Below are positions 7,118 through 13,924 of a DNA stretch of 33,585 nucleotides, in pieces. The first letter of the stretch is position 1. Every line of letters begins with the position of its first letter. The notes below the pieces were generated by a model. That model did no database searches, was not told where the DNA came from, and worked only from the letters and a program-made list of their open reading frames with translations. The position numbers and the translations under genes were made by a program. The stretch is from Pseudomonadota bacterium (GTDB lineage Bacteria > Pseudomonadota > Gammaproteobacteria > Xanthomonadales > Xanthomonadaceae). The stretch spans positions 1 to 33,585 of the forward strand of contig JAEWJB010000151.1 of assembly GCA_023386795.1 (NCBI GenBank), written 5' to 3'.

Positions 7118-8359
7118 ATGATGCCTGCCCACGACAACGAACTGGTCACCGCCGCCGAGGCCTGCCGCCTGCTCGGCATCAGCACCGCCACGCTGTACGC
7201 CTATGTGAGCCGGGGACTGCTGAGCTCCCGGCCCGGCCCGGACCACCGCAGCCGCGTGTACCTGCGCGCGGAGGTCGAACGGCTGGCCCAGCGCAAGCGG
7301 GCCGGCCGCGGCGCGGCGCGCGGTGCGGCGCAAAGCCTGGACCGCGGGTTGCCGGTGCTGGAGACACGCATCTCGCTGATCCGGCCCGACTCGCCCTACT
7401 ACCGGGGGCAGTCCGCCGTGGCCGCGGTGCGCGCCGGCGCCACGCTGGAGGACATCGCGCGCCTGCTGTGGGACTGCGGCGAGCAGGACCCGTTTGCCGC
7501 GCCGTTCGCCACCGCGTGGCCGCAGCGCGTGCAGGACGTGGCAAGCGATGCCAGCTTGCCGCCCATCGAGCGCGCCCTGGCCTGCATTCCGCTGCTGGCG
7601 TTGGACGTGCGCCAGGCCTTCAACCCCGCGCTGCCGGTGCGGCGCGAGATTGCCGCCACGCTGTTGCGCCACAACGCGGCACTGCTGGTGGCGCGTGCGC
7701 CCGATGCGCGCCCGGTGCACGAGTTGCTGGGCGATGCATGGCGCCCCGGCGATGCGGATTTCGCCGAGCTCGTCCGTGCCGCGCTGGTGCTGTGCGCCGA
7801 CCACGAGCTCAACGTGTCGGCGTTCGCCGCGCGCGTGGTCGCCTCCACGGGGGCGCACCTGCATGCGACGGTATGCGCGGGCCTATCGGCGTTGTCCGGC
7901 CCGCGCCATGGCGGCGCCACGATGCGCGCCTATGCGCTGCTGCGCGACGCGCTGGACAGTGGCGATCCGGCCGGCTTCATCGCTTCGCGCTGGCAACGCG
8001 GCGAAGACCTGCCCGGCTTCGGTCACGTGCTGTATCCGCAGGGTGATCCGCGCGGCGCCGAAGTGCTGCGCATGCTGCGCGAACGGCGCGGCGATGCGCC
8101 GGCGATGGCGCATGTCGAAACGGTGATCGCCGCCGCGGAAGAAGCCAGCGGCCAGCATCCGAACATCGACGGCCTGCTCGCGGCCCTGTGTTTCGTGCAT
8201 GACCTGCCTGCCGCGCCGGCGCTGGTGCTGTTCGCGGCCGGGCGCCTGGCCGGCTGGCTGGCGCACGCGCAGGAGCAGCAGGCGCTGGGCACGTTGATCC
8301 GGCCGCGTGCGCGCTATACCGGGCTGCCACCGGGTGGCGCGGACGAAGCGCCGGGCTGA
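7118..8359 (+). CDS. MerR-like HTH domain fused to a citrate-synthase-like domain
   Basis: A 413-aa two-domain protein. Residues about 9-60 form a MerR/excisionase-type winged helix (TAAEACRLLGISTATLYAYV followed by a wing ending SRVYLRAEVERL). Residues about 75-410 are a citrate-synthase fold. The active-site set looks complete: His229 in ADHELN, His264 in GPRHGGAT, His303 in GFGHVLYP, Asp351 in NIDGLL, and arginines at 312, 376 and in IRPRARYTG. It could therefore be an active synthase, or a transcription factor that senses oxaloacetate, propionyl-CoA or (methyl)citrate. It is transcribed divergently from prpB across a palindromic region, the classic layout of a local regulator, and no PrpR or GntR-type regulator is nearby. 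The ATG at 7118 (or 7121) has no Shine-Dalgarno sequence, so translation may start with a very short leader. The domains are clear; the regulatory role is inference. Confidence 0.85.
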   Translation: MMPAHDNELVTAAEACRLLGISTATLYAYVSRGLLSSRPGPDHRSRVYLRAEVERLAQRKRAGRGAARGAAQSLDRGLPVLETRISLIRPDSPYYRGQSAVAAVRAGATLEDIARLLWDCGEQDPFAAPFATAWPQRVQDVASDASLPPIERALACIPLLALDVRQAFNPALPVRREIAATLLRHNAALLVARAPDARPVHELLGDAWRPGDADFAELVRAALVLCADHELNVSAFAARVVASTGAHLHATVCAGLSALSGPRHGGATMRAYALLRDALDSGDPAGFIASRWQRGEDLPGFGHVLYPQGDPRGAEVLRMLRERRGDAPAMAHVETVIAAAEEASGQHPNIDGLLAALCFVHDLPAAPALVLFAAGRLAGWLAHAQEQQALGTLIRPRARYTGLPPGGADEAPG

Positions 8360-8417
8360 GGTTTGCCGGCCACGAGCCCGCGCTCGTAAGCTGCGCGCAC
8401 GTTCCGCAGGCCTCGCC

Positions 8418-8795
8418 ATGCTCCCCTCGCCCCACCTCTCACTCGACGACCTGATGCCCTGGCTGTTCGCGCTGTGGGTGGGGATCGGCTTGGCGGTGTT
8501 GCCGTTCTTTCGCTACCAGCGCAACGCACGGCGCAAGCGCCGCGTGTGGATCACCCTGATGCTGGGCGCCGACGCGCTGTTCCTCGGCGTGGTCTGGGCG
8601 ATGGGCGCGCCCTGGTACGTTTTCGCACTCGCGTTGGGCGTGGTGGTGATCGGCACGCGCCGCAGCCTGGCGATGACGCGCTTCTGCGACGCCTGCGGTG
8701 GCAACCATTTCCCGATGGATGGGCAAACGGCACCCACCACCTGCCGCCACTGCGGCGCAGACCTGCAGGCCGCACGCCCGCCGACGGTGCGTTGA
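8418..8795 (+). CDS. Membrane protein with C-terminal zinc ribbon (125 aa)
   Basis: Unrecognised family. The N-terminal half has two to three membrane segments (about residues 13-30, 42-58 and 60-80) separated by a basic loop (YQRNARRKRR). The C-terminus carries a four-cysteine zinc ribbon: FCDACGG near residues 92-98 and TCRHCGADL near 111-119, spaced as two CxxC knuckles. The ribbon should face the cytoplasm if the positive-inside rule holds. I chose the ATG at 8418 because it directly precedes the first hydrophobic segment and has AGG about 8 bases upstream; the open frame extends further into an arginine-rich, shadow-like stretch. It lies 58 bases after the HTH-citrate synthase gene on the same strand and may be co-transcribed with it. 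Confidence 0.65.
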   Translation: MLPSPHLSLDDLMPWLFALWVGIGLAVLPFFRYQRNARRKRRVWITLMLGADALFLGVVWAMGAPWYVFALALGVVVIGTRRSLAMTRFCDACGGNHFPMDGQTAPTTCRHCGADLQAARPPTVR

Positions 8796-8859
8796 TCCGC
8801 TCCTGCCCGTTTCACCCGCCTGCGCTAGGATCGGCTTCCCACCCCAGGCCCCTGCCCCC

Positions 8860-9639
8860 ATGCCCAGGCACTCGAATGGCCAGGCCCTAGGCAAACTGGT
8901 GAATGCCGAATGCCGCGCGATCGTGCAGGCGCTGCTCGGCAGGAAGGCCGTGCATACCCGCGTACACGAGGCGCGCAAGGCGATCCGCCGCACGCGTGCG
9001 CTGCTGGCGTTGGCCGAGGATGGCGAGGCCCCCTTCGATGTCGGCCCGGCCGACCGCATCCTGCAGCGCGTCGGTGACGGACTTTCGCGATTGCGCGATG
9101 CACATGCCGCCATCGAGACAGCGCGCGAGGTCGGCAAGCAGACTTCGCCCAAGCTGTGGCGGCCGGTCGTGGACGCATTGCGCGAGCGTTCGGCGGTGCT
9201 GGTCGCCCACGAGTTGCAGATGGATCCCGGCTTCATGCGCCGCGCAGCGACCGTGGAAGGCGCGCAACATTACCTCGACCAGTTGCCTTGGGCGGAACTG
9301 ACCGGCAAGCAGGTGCGGGAGGGACTGCAACGCCAGCGCCAGCGCGTGGAGCGCGCGGCACGCCGCGCGGGCAAGCATCCGGACGTGGAGCATCTGCATA
9401 GCTGGCGACGCAAGGTGCGGCGGCTGCGCATGCAGGTGGAGGCGATGCCGAGGATCCGCAGCGGCGGCGCGAAGACGCCCGGCGCCCCGAAGTCAAAAGC
9501 GCTGCACAAGCTCAGCGATGTGCTGGGGCGCGAGCAGGACCTGCATGTGCTGGATCGGCTGTTGCGCAGGCTGCCGGATATTCCCGAGAGGAAGACGCTG
9601 CGCGCCGAGCTGGCGGCGCTGGCGCAATCATCGTCCTAG
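8860..9639 (+). CDS. Stand-alone CHAD-domain protein
   Basis: A 259-aa, very basic, all-helical protein. CHAD (conserved histidine alpha-helical) domains bind inorganic polyphosphate through patches of His, Arg and Lys. Two repeats of the hallmark helix are visible: VHEARKAIRRTRALL (about residues 32-46) and LHSWRRKVRRLRMQVE (about 178-193). A later helix, LSDVLGREQDLHVLDRLL, also fits the family. No CYTH (triphosphate tunnel) domain is fused or adjacent, although CHAD often accompanies CYTH. The ATG at 8860 follows a weak AGG; the protein begins MPRHSNGQALG. It runs 64 bases after the zinc-ribbon membrane protein and converges with the YcxB-like gene, with 33 bases between stop codons. A polyphosphate-binding role is inferred from the family. 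Confidence 0.85.
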   Translation: MPRHSNGQALGKLVNAECRAIVQALLGRKAVHTRVHEARKAIRRTRALLALAEDGEAPFDVGPADRILQRVGDGLSRLRDAHAAIETAREVGKQTSPKLWRPVVDALRERSAVLVAHELQMDPGFMRRAATVEGAQHYLDQLPWAELTGKQVREGLQRQRQRVERAARRAGKHPDVEHLHSWRRKVRRLRMQVEAMPRIRSGGAKTPGAPKSKALHKLSDVLGREQDLHVLDRLLRRLPDIPERKTLRAELAALAQSSS

Positions 9640-9672
9640 CGCGCCGGGGCAGGCGCGCGGACGCAGGATCAT

Positions 9673-10173
9673 TCAGCGCGGCACGCGCACGCCTGCCGCC
9701 TCGGCCCATCCGAGGATCGCCGCGCGTTGCGGGGCATCCAGCAGACGCAACGGAACGCAGTGCGCGGTAATGCGGCCGAAGTAAAGCAGCATCAGGCCCT
9801 GGTCCAGGCGCACGCGCCGGATCGCACGCCATTGCTGCTGGAGTTGCTCCTGGCGATTGGCGATCTCCAGCCCTTCGGCCGCAAAGCGATAGCGCATCGG
9901 GCACAAGCGCCGGCACTGCGAACGCACGCGCCACAGGTTCCAGGCCAACAGCGCAGGCACCATCACGACCAGCGCCACGCCCAGCAACAGGTGGTGCAGC
10001 TTGACCGGCAACGGTGACCAGGCAAGTACCCCCAGCAGCACGATACCGACGAGCGGCGGAAAAAAGTGGATGAGCCACTGGCCGGGCGAGACCCGCACGA
10101 TGGCCCAACTGGCCCGGATGAAATCCCCGGTCACCGGAGTGAACTCGACTTCGACCTGTTCCCTGCACTGCAT
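9673..10173 (-). CDS. YcxB-like membrane protein
   Basis: A 166-aa protein of the YcxB-like type: a short N-terminal beta-rich segment (VEVEFTPVTGDFIRASW, residues about 8-24), two membrane helices (about 35-55 and 58-76), then a C-terminal PH-like beta-domain that includes EGLEIANRQEQLQQQW and ends in the helix APQRAAILGWAEAAG. The function of the family is not known. The ATG at 10173 has GGAGGGAG a few bases upstream, and the protein begins MQCREQVEV. The gene lies 28 bases downstream of another small membrane protein on the same strand, so the two probably form an operon. It converges with the CHAD gene; a weak GC hairpin (9639-9658) lies between them without a T-tract. Confidence 0.7.
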   Translation of the reverse strand: MQCREQVEVEFTPVTGDFIRASWAIVRVSPGQWLIHFFPPLVGIVLLGVLAWSPLPVKLHHLLLGVALVVMVPALLAWNLWRVRSQCRRLCPMRYRFAAEGLEIANRQEQLQQQWRAIRRVRLDQGLMLLYFGRITAHCVPLRLLDAPQRAAILGWAEAAGVRVPR

Positions 10174-10201
10174 GCCACTCCCTCCCCCGAGTTGGATTCG
10201 T

Positions 10202-10546
10202 TCACCGCCTGCGCGCACGCCGCCACGCCCGCCCCAGCACCGCCACGCCGAACGATGCCACGCCCAGCGACAACGCGTACAGCAGCACGATCTCGTCCCA
10301 GAACACCCACGGCGAACGCGCCGCGCTGGCCTCGAAACCGCCCAGCGCGCGCGTGCGGTAATGCACCACGCCGGCCGAGACATCGCCGATGACCGCCCAG
10401 GCGCCCACCGCACCGACCAGCAGGCAAGCCACGCCCGTGCCCAGCGGCATGTTGCGCAGGCGTGGATGGAACAGGCGAAGGAACAGGTGGCCCAGCAAGA
10501 GGGCCAATGGCGGGAAGGCGAACCCCAGCATGGTGGCAGGATTCAT
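10202..10546 (-). CDS. Hypothetical small membrane protein (114 aa)
   Basis: Family not recognised. There are three likely membrane helices (about residues 5-24, 36-55 and 80-102) and a basic C-terminal tail (GRAWRRARRR) that should lie in the cytoplasm. The ATG at 10546 has AAGGA at a suitable distance and the protein begins MNPATMLGFAF. The open frame continues upstream into the tRNA gene and cannot be coding there. It lies about 85 bases beyond the tRNA-Val terminator and 28 bases before the YcxB-like gene, so it most likely heads a two-gene operon of membrane proteins. Confidence 0.6.
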   Translation of the reverse strand: MNPATMLGFAFPPLALLLGHLFLRLFHPRLRNMPLGTGVACLLVGAVGAWAVIGDVSAGVVHYRTRALGGFEASAARSPWVFWDEIVLLYALSLGVASFGVAVLGRAWRRARRR

Positions 10547-10631
10547 GGATCGTCCTTGCGCAGAGCGCGGATGCGGTGGAACCACGGGCGAACGATAAAG
10601 TGGCCTGCCGCCCTCCCGGTGGCCGGCCACG

Positions 10632-10655
10632 AAAAAGCCGGCCCTCGGGCCGGCT
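10632..10655 (-). terminator. Intrinsic terminator of tRNA-Val
   Basis: AGCCGGCCC (10636-10644) pairs perfectly with GGGCCGGCT (10647-10655) around a two-base TC spacer. It is followed in the minus direction by five T (10636-10632). It lies 15 bases after the CCA end of the tRNA. Confidence 0.88.
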
Positions 10656-10670
10656 CTTCTTTCGCAACGA

Positions 10671-10745
10671 TGGTGGGCGGTGCAGGGATCGAACCTGCGA
10701 CCCTTGCCGTGTGAAGGCAATGCTCTACCGCTGAGCTAACCGCCC
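10671..10745 (-). tRNA. tRNA-Val, anticodon CAC
   Basis: The 75-base minus-strand sequence folds as a tRNA. The acceptor arm starts GGGCGGT and its 3' end is encoded as ACCGCCC-A-CCA. The D-loop has AGCTCAGCGGTAGAGC and the T-arm has GGTTCGATCC. The anticodon stem TTGCC/GGCAA encloses the loop TTCACAC, giving anticodon CAC, which reads the valine codon GTG, a frequent codon in this GC-rich DNA. The CCA end is encoded. A near-consensus promoter lies upstream and an intrinsic terminator downstream, so it is a single-gene transcription unit. Confidence 0.97.
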
Positions 10746-10762
10746 GATGTCGCGAGCCGCCC

Positions 10763-10790
10763 ATTATAGGGGGTCGCGCAAAGGCGTCAA
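10763..10790 (-). promoter_or_regulatory. Sigma-70 promoter of tRNA-Val
   Basis: On the minus strand TTGACG (10790-10785) and a perfect TATAAT (10768-10763) are separated by 16 bases. The predicted start is about 10 bases before the tRNA 5' end at 10745, and a GC-rich stretch follows the -10 box, as expected for a stringently controlled stable-RNA promoter. It lies in the 64-base gap behind pilZ. Confidence 0.85.
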
Positions 10791-10809
10791 GGCGTCGCGA
10801 CGTGTTCGC

Positions 10810-11163
10810 TCACATCGTGTGCGTGGGTTTGTCCGAACTCAGCAGGCCCGCCAGCAGGGTCTCGATACGGTTGCGCACCGCCTCGCCCTCGGGGCCATCG
10901 GCCAGCTGCACGCCGATGCCCGCCGCGCGGTTGCCCTGCGCGCCGGCCGGCGTGGCCCAGATCACCTTGCCGGCCACCGGCAGGCGTTCGCTGGATTCGG
11001 GCAACGTCAGCAGCAGGAACACCTCGTCGCCGAGGAAATAGCGCTTAGGGGTCGGGACGAAAATGCCGCCGTTCTTCACGAACGGCATGTAGGCGCTGTA
11101 CAGCGCCGCCTTGTCCTTCACCGCCAGCGACAGGATGCCCTGACGCGCGTTTGTTGCACTCAT
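10810..11163 (-). CDS. pilZ: Type IV pilus assembly protein PilZ
   Basis: A 117-aa single-domain PilZ protein of the founding type, required for type IV pilus biogenesis and twitching; in Xanthomonas it interacts with FimX and the ATPase PilB. The N-terminus (MSATNARQGILSLAVKDKAA) and the GGIFVPTPKRYFLGDEVFLLL core match this subgroup. The RxxxR and D/NxSxxG motifs that bind cyclic-di-GMP in other PilZ domains are absent, as is usual for PilZ itself. The ATG at 11163 overlaps the holB stop in an ATGA junction and has GGGGAG upstream, so its translation is coupled to holB. It is the last gene of the long cluster; no terminator is visible before the tRNA-Val promoter. Confidence 0.9.
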   Translation of the reverse strand: MSATNARQGILSLAVKDKAALYSAYMPFVKNGGIFVPTPKRYFLGDEVFLLLTLPESSERLPVAGKVIWATPAGAQGNRAAGIGVQLADGPEGEAVRNRIETLLAGLLSSDKPTHTM

Positions 11164-12122
11164 CGTGTCTCCCCTTTACGTACTGGCCGATCCCCATCGC
11201 GCCAGGCAAGCAACAGTTCGGTCACCGCCAGGTCGGCACGCACCGTGGTGCGCAACAGGTCGCGGGTGCGATTGGCGGCGTCGAACCAGGTAGCCAGCTT
11301 GTGCAATCGCGCCGGCTCGGTCAAGCCGGAAGCCTGCGCCAGTACCAGGTCGGCGGCATGGCGCAGGCGCGCGTCGGCGTGTTCGTCGCCGGTCCAGCGC
11401 GAGGCCAGTTCCACCGCCCCGGCACGGCCGGCCGCCAGTTGTTCCATGTCGGCGGCGACCTGGCGGCGCAGTGCCAGGCCGTCGTCGCGCAACCATTGCG
11501 CGGCAAGCCCCGGATGGCCACGCGCCGCGTCGAGCGCTTCCTCGGCCGCCGCGGCCGCGAAGCCCTGCGTGCGTAGCCAGTCCAAGGCTTCCTGCCGGGG
11601 CGGAAGCTTCAGCTCCAGGCGCTGGCAGCGGCTGCGGATCGTCGCCGGCAGGCGTGCCGGTTCGGCACTGAGCAGCCACAGGTAACGGCCGGGCGAGGGT
11701 TCTTCGAGCGTCTTCAGCAACGCGTTGCACGCAGCCCGGTTGATGGCATCGGCCGGGTCGATGATCACCACCTGCGCCACGCCGTACTGCGGGGTGAGCG
11801 CGAGCTTCTGCGAGACCTCGCGGATCTGCTCGATGATGATCTCGGTGCGCAGCTTGTCGCCGGTGCGGTTGGGGATGAACGAGACCACATGCAGGTCCGG
11901 GTGCGTACCGGCGGCGATCAACTGCGCGCTGCGCGCGCGTGCCGCCGCATCCGGCCCCTGCCCCAGCACGTGGATGGCCAGGCGCATCGCCAACGCATGC
12001 TTGCCCAGCCCGGCAGGACCGCAGATCAGCAGGCCGTGGCCCAGGCGGCCTGCATCCAGCGCCGCCACGGTCTGGTCGTAGGCGCGCTGCTGCCAGGGCG
12101 CGAAGCTCGTCTGCTCGCTCAT
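11160..12122 (-). CDS. holB: DNA polymerase III delta-prime subunit
   Basis: Clamp-loader subunit (320 aa) of the AAA+ fold that works with DnaX and HolA to load the beta sliding clamp. Visible features are a P-loop-like GPAGLGKHAL with His in place of the usual Ser/Thr after Lys, the AGTHPDLHVV segment, the DPADAINRAACNALLKTLEEP sensor region, and the SRC motif in IRSRCQRLEL that supplies the arginine finger. The cysteines that bind zinc in E. coli HolB just before AGTHPD are replaced (ARARSAQLIAAG), so the zinc module seems to be lost. The start at 12122 overlaps the tmk stop in an ATGA junction. The protein begins MSEQTSFAPW. Confidence 0.93.
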   Translation of the reverse strand: MSEQTSFAPWQQRAYDQTVAALDAGRLGHGLLICGPAGLGKHALAMRLAIHVLGQGPDAAARARSAQLIAAGTHPDLHVVSFIPNRTGDKLRTEIIIEQIREVSQKLALTPQYGVAQVVIIDPADAINRAACNALLKTLEEPSPGRYLWLLSAEPARLPATIRSRCQRLELKLPPRQEALDWLRTQGFAAAAAEEALDAARGHPGLAAQWLRDDGLALRRQVAADMEQLAAGRAGAVELASRWTGDEHADARLRHAADLVLAQASGLTEPARLHKLATWFDAANRTRDLLRTTVRADLAVTELLLAWRDGDRPVRKGETR

Positions 12123-12784
12123 GCCTCGGTGTCCCCGATGAACACGGCCACGGCACGCGCCACTTCGGCCGCCACGCCCATCGGCGGCTGGTTGGCGTCG
12201 ATCACCTTGATGCGCTCGGGCTGCGCCTGCGCGCGGGCACGGAAGCCGGCACGCACGCGCTGGAAGAAATCGTCGTGTTCGCTCTCGATGCGGTCCGGCC
12301 ACAGGTCACGGCCGGTGGTGCGCGCGCGGCCGATGCCGACGTCCAGGTCGAGCAGCAGGGTCAGGCCCGGCTGCAGGCCGACCACGCGCCGCTCCAGGTC
12401 GGCGATCCACGCCGGGTCCAGGCCGCGGCCCTCGCCCTGGTAGGCATAACTGGAATCGGTGAAGCGGTCGCTGACCACGAACGCGCCGCGTTGCAGCGCC
12501 GGGCGAATCACCTCGCGCACGTGCTGCGCGCGCGCGGCGAACACCAGCAGCAATTCGGCCTCGGCGGCCAGCGGCTCGGTGACCGGGAGCGCCGGGGTGT
12601 GGTTGAGCACCAACTCGCGGATGCGCTCGGCCAGCGGGGTGCCGCCGGGTTCGCGCGTCAGCACGACTTCGTGGCCGTGCGCCTGCAGGCAATCGCGGAT
12701 GGCGCCGATCGCCGTGCTCTTGCCCGCGCCCTCGCCGCCTTCCAGGCTGATGAAGTGCGGATGCTGCAGCAGCGCCGGGCTCAT
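12119..12784 (-). CDS. tmk: Thymidylate kinase
   Basis: Phosphorylates dTMP to dTDP with ATP. The 221-aa protein has the P-loop GGEGAGKST (residues 16-24), the DR motif in SDRFTDSSYAYQGEG that binds substrate, and a C-terminal lid region with RTTGRDLWPDR followed by a helix FFQRVRAGF. The conserved TREPGGTPLAE segment after the P-loop is also present. The ATG at 12784 overlaps the mltG stop (ATGA), and the tmk stop overlaps the holB start in the same way, so mltG, tmk, holB and pilZ are translationally coupled. Upstream open frame overlaps mltG and is rejected. Confidence 0.95.
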   Translation of the reverse strand: MSPALLQHPHFISLEGGEGAGKSTAIGAIRDCLQAHGHEVVLTREPGGTPLAERIRELVLNHTPALPVTEPLAAEAELLLVFAARAQHVREVIRPALQRGAFVVSDRFTDSSYAYQGEGRGLDPAWIADLERRVVGLQPGLTLLLDLDVGIGRARTTGRDLWPDRIESEHDDFFQRVRAGFRARAQAQPERIKVIDANQPPMGVAAEVARAVAVFIGDTEA

Positions 12785-13860
12785 GGCGGGGTGACCGGCG
12801 GTTGCGCCTGCGATTCGCGGCGGCGCTGCAGGTACCGCGCGACGGCGGCGGTGTGGCCGGCGTAGTCGTCGGAGAACACGTGCGCGCCGGTGCCATCGCC
12901 GACGGCCACGAAGTACAGCGCGTTCCCCGGTGCGGGACGCACGGCGGCATCGAGCGCGGCGCGGCCGGGCATGGCGATGGGCGTCGGGGTCAGGCCGGTG
13001 CGGGTATAGGTGTTGTATGGCGTGTCGGTGTCCAGGTCGCGGCGGCGGATGTTGCCGTCGTAGCTGCTCCCCAGGCCGTAGATCACCGTCGGGTCGGTCT
13101 GCAGTTTCATGCCCAGCTTCAGGCGGCGCGCGAACACGCCGGCGATCTGCGGGCGCTCGGCGGCCAGGGCGGTTTCCTTCTCGATGATCGAGGCCAGGAT
13201 CAGCGCCTCGTCGGCGCTGCGCAGCGGCAGGTCGTCGGCGCGGCGTGCCCATGCTTCGGCCAGCGCGCTGTCCATAGCCTTGTGCGCGCGTGCCAGCACG
13301 TCCAGGTCGGTATCGCCACGCTGGTACAGGTAGGTCTCTGGCAGGAAGCGGCCTTCCGGGTGTTGGCCGGCAAAGCCCAGCTTCGCCATCAGCGCGGCAT
13401 CGTCCAGGTCGGCGGTGAGATGTTCCAGCGGTGTGGCGGCGTTGAGCGCGGCGCGCAGCTGGCGGATGTTCCAGCCTTCCACCAAGGTGAAGCGGTACTG
13501 GATGACGCGACCATCGCGCATGCGGGTGAGCAGCTCGCGGGGACTCAGCGGCGGTTGCAGGGCGTATTCGCCGACCTTGATGTGGCCCGCCGCGCCGACC
13601 TGCCGCGCCAGCAGCAGCCAGTTGACGTCACGTCCCGCGTCCACGCCGGCCGCGCGCAGCTTGCGCAGCACGCCGCGCACCGAATCACCCGGCGCCACCA
13701 CCACGCTCGGCGCACTCGCGCTCACCGGGGTGTCGGCGAAGCGCTGGTGGTCCTGCCACAGCCAGGCGGCGGCGCCCACGGCCAGCACGGCCAGCGCCAG
13801 CAGTACCGCCACTATGCTCAGACATCCACGTTTCGCCCCGGCCACGGCCACCTCGGTCAT
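12781..13860 (-). CDS. mltG: Endolytic murein transglycosylase MltG
   Basis: Cleaves nascent peptidoglycan strands and sets glycan chain termination. The 359-aa protein has one N-terminal membrane anchor (about residues 12-35), a LysM-like region containing VAPGDSVRGVLRKL (about 50-64), and the catalytic YceG domain with Glu227 in ASIIEKET. Further family motifs are LPETYLYQRGD, QTDPTVIYGLG and the C-terminal DGTGAHVFSDDYAGH. The ATG at 13860 was chosen because it directly precedes the membrane anchor; the Shine-Dalgarno match (AGAAG) is weak. It follows pabB by 64 bases. mltG beside pab genes and tmk is a common order in proteobacteria. Confidence 0.94.
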   Translation of the reverse strand: MTEVAVAGAKRGCLSIVAVLLALAVLAVGAAAWLWQDHQRFADTPVSASAPSVVVAPGDSVRGVLRKLRAAGVDAGRDVNWLLLARQVGAAGHIKVGEYALQPPLSPRELLTRMRDGRVIQYRFTLVEGWNIRQLRAALNAATPLEHLTADLDDAALMAKLGFAGQHPEGRFLPETYLYQRGDTDLDVLARAHKAMDSALAEAWARRADDLPLRSADEALILASIIEKETALAAERPQIAGVFARRLKLGMKLQTDPTVIYGLGSSYDGNIRRRDLDTDTPYNTYTRTGLTPTPIAMPGRAALDAAVRPAPGNALYFVAVGDGTGAHVFSDDYAGHTAAVARYLQRRRESQAQPPVTPP

Positions 13861-13924
13861 TCTTCTGCGTCGCGCAGGATACCGTGCGCGACCCGATTCC
13901 CGAACCACGCCCCGTGCACGCCCA

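Noticed and set aside
9639..9658. GC hairpin between the CHAD and YcxB-like genes as a terminator
   Set aside because: The seven-pair stem has no T-run on either side and overlaps the CHAD stop codon, so there is no good case for termination.
9673..10546. Two small adjacent genes as a toxin-antitoxin pair
   Set aside because: Both encode membrane proteins, one with YcxB-like architecture; sizes and motifs do not fit a toxin-antitoxin module.
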